This document shows positions 13,526 through 13,812 of a stretch of 13,812 bases of DNA, in pieces; positions within the stretch are counted from its first letter, which is position 1; each line of letters begins with the position of its first letter. The DNA comes from Candidatus Aenigmatarchaeota archaeon. GTDB lineage: Archaea > EX4484-52 > GLR71. Under the pieces are notes generated by a model, which saw nothing but the letters and a program-made list of their open reading frames with translations, was not told where the DNA came from and made no database searches. The stretch spans positions 1 to 13,812 of the forward strand of contig JAGLUQ010000011.1 of the NCBI GenBank assembly GCA_023134675.1. Reading direction: 5' to 3'. A program made the position numbers and the translations under genes.

Positions 13526-13812
13526 ATGCTTAGACTCAAAGCCAAATACCTTGACATAGAGCCCAGATACCCTCTTGTCATCATGAATACTGATGACGCG
13601 AAAGAGATAGGGGCGAACAATGCGGACAGGGTGATTGTGACATTCCGCAGGAAAAGCAAGATAGTCATTGTCGAGACCACAGACATGCTTGTAGCAAAAG
13701 GTGATGTCGGGCTTAACAGGAGAGCTATGAAGTACGGCATAAAGACAGGTGACATGCTTCACATAGACCCTGCCCATAAGCCGTCGTCTGTGGAATACAT
13801 AAAGAAGAAGCT
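13526..13812 (+). CDS. deoA: AMP phosphorylase, N-terminal part (runs off right edge)
   Basis: About 95 codons are visible. The sequence MLRLKAKYLDIEPRYPLVIM, then NTDDAKEIGANNADRV, IVIVETTDMLVAKGDVGL, YGIKTGDMLHIDPAHKPSSV and EYIKKK follows the N-terminal domain of archaeal AMP phosphorylases, which typically read LDIxxGRxxVLxNEEDAKELG...PxSVxYIKKK. The full enzyme (about 500 residues) splits AMP with phosphate into adenine and ribose 1,5-bisphosphate, the first step towards RuBP for form III RuBisCO. I chose ATG 13526 because family members start a few residues before the LDI motif and GTGAT sits 4 nt upstream; the ATG at 13502, which overlaps the trkH stop as ATGA, would add eight residues and is a fair alternative. 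Coupling to trkH is likely in either case. Confidence 0.85.
   Translation, partial: MLRLKAKYLDIEPRYPLVIMNTDDAKEIGANNADRVIVTFRRKSKIVIVETTDMLVAKGDVGLNRRAMKYGIKTGDMLHIDPAHKPSSVEYIKKK

Overview
The window looks archaeal. It carries a form III RuBisCO together with the start of an archaeal AMP phosphorylase (the AMP/nucleoside salvage route), a wHTH-MNT/HEPN gene pair, and archaeal-type TATA boxes placed about 26 bp upstream of several start codons, which implies leaderless or very short-leader transcripts. GGTG/GAGGT-type ribosome binding sites appear at other genes. The mix (form III RuBisCO plus AMP phosphorylase, compact spacing, few recognisable hypotheticals) would fit a DPANN-type or related uncultivated archaeon, but the lineage is an inference and not proven here.

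Layout. (1) 1-544, minus: 5' part of an unrecognised gene running off the left edge. (2) 604-1817: a small toxin-antitoxin-like cassette, a winged-helix/MNT nucleotidyltransferase (722-1261) overlapping a HEPN-like protein (1258-1701), enclosed by two identical 48-bp direct repeats. The TATA region of the first gene carries a 20-bp-phased repeat with a perfect palindrome that looks like an autoregulatory operator. (3) 1869-2060: a broken ORF6N (phage antirepressor-type) remnant. (4) 2054-2608, minus: a VTT/DedA-like membrane protein with a G-quadruplex motif beside its promoter. (5) 2769-9103, minus, strikingly AT-rich: a two-gene unit of unknown function (84/81 aa + 270 aa), a 300-bp intergenic region with a foldable element, a large single-chain type IIG restriction-modification enzyme, a short orphan coding remnant, and a two-gene membrane unit (double-TM HEPN protein plus a single-TM, cysteine-containing outward-facing protein). 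This block reads as a defence island. (6) 9281-13812, more GC-rich, plus strand except one gene: RuBisCO large subunit, a convergent unknown gene whose 3' end overlaps it, TrkA and TrkH potassium uptake genes, and the N-terminal part of AMP phosphorylase.

How the genes fit together. AMP phosphorylase releases ribose 1,5-bisphosphate from AMP, an isomerase not in this window makes RuBP, and RuBisCO converts it to 3-phosphoglycerate. Here the first and last enzymes sit about 3 kb apart with the K+ uptake operon trkA-trkH between them; trkH and the phosphorylase gene are directly adjacent or overlapping. The AT-rich block between the ORF6N remnant and the RuBisCO promoter looks acquired. The candidates for an undescribed system are the membrane-anchored HEPN pair (8313-9103 and its partner) and the repeat-flanked MNT-HEPN cassette.
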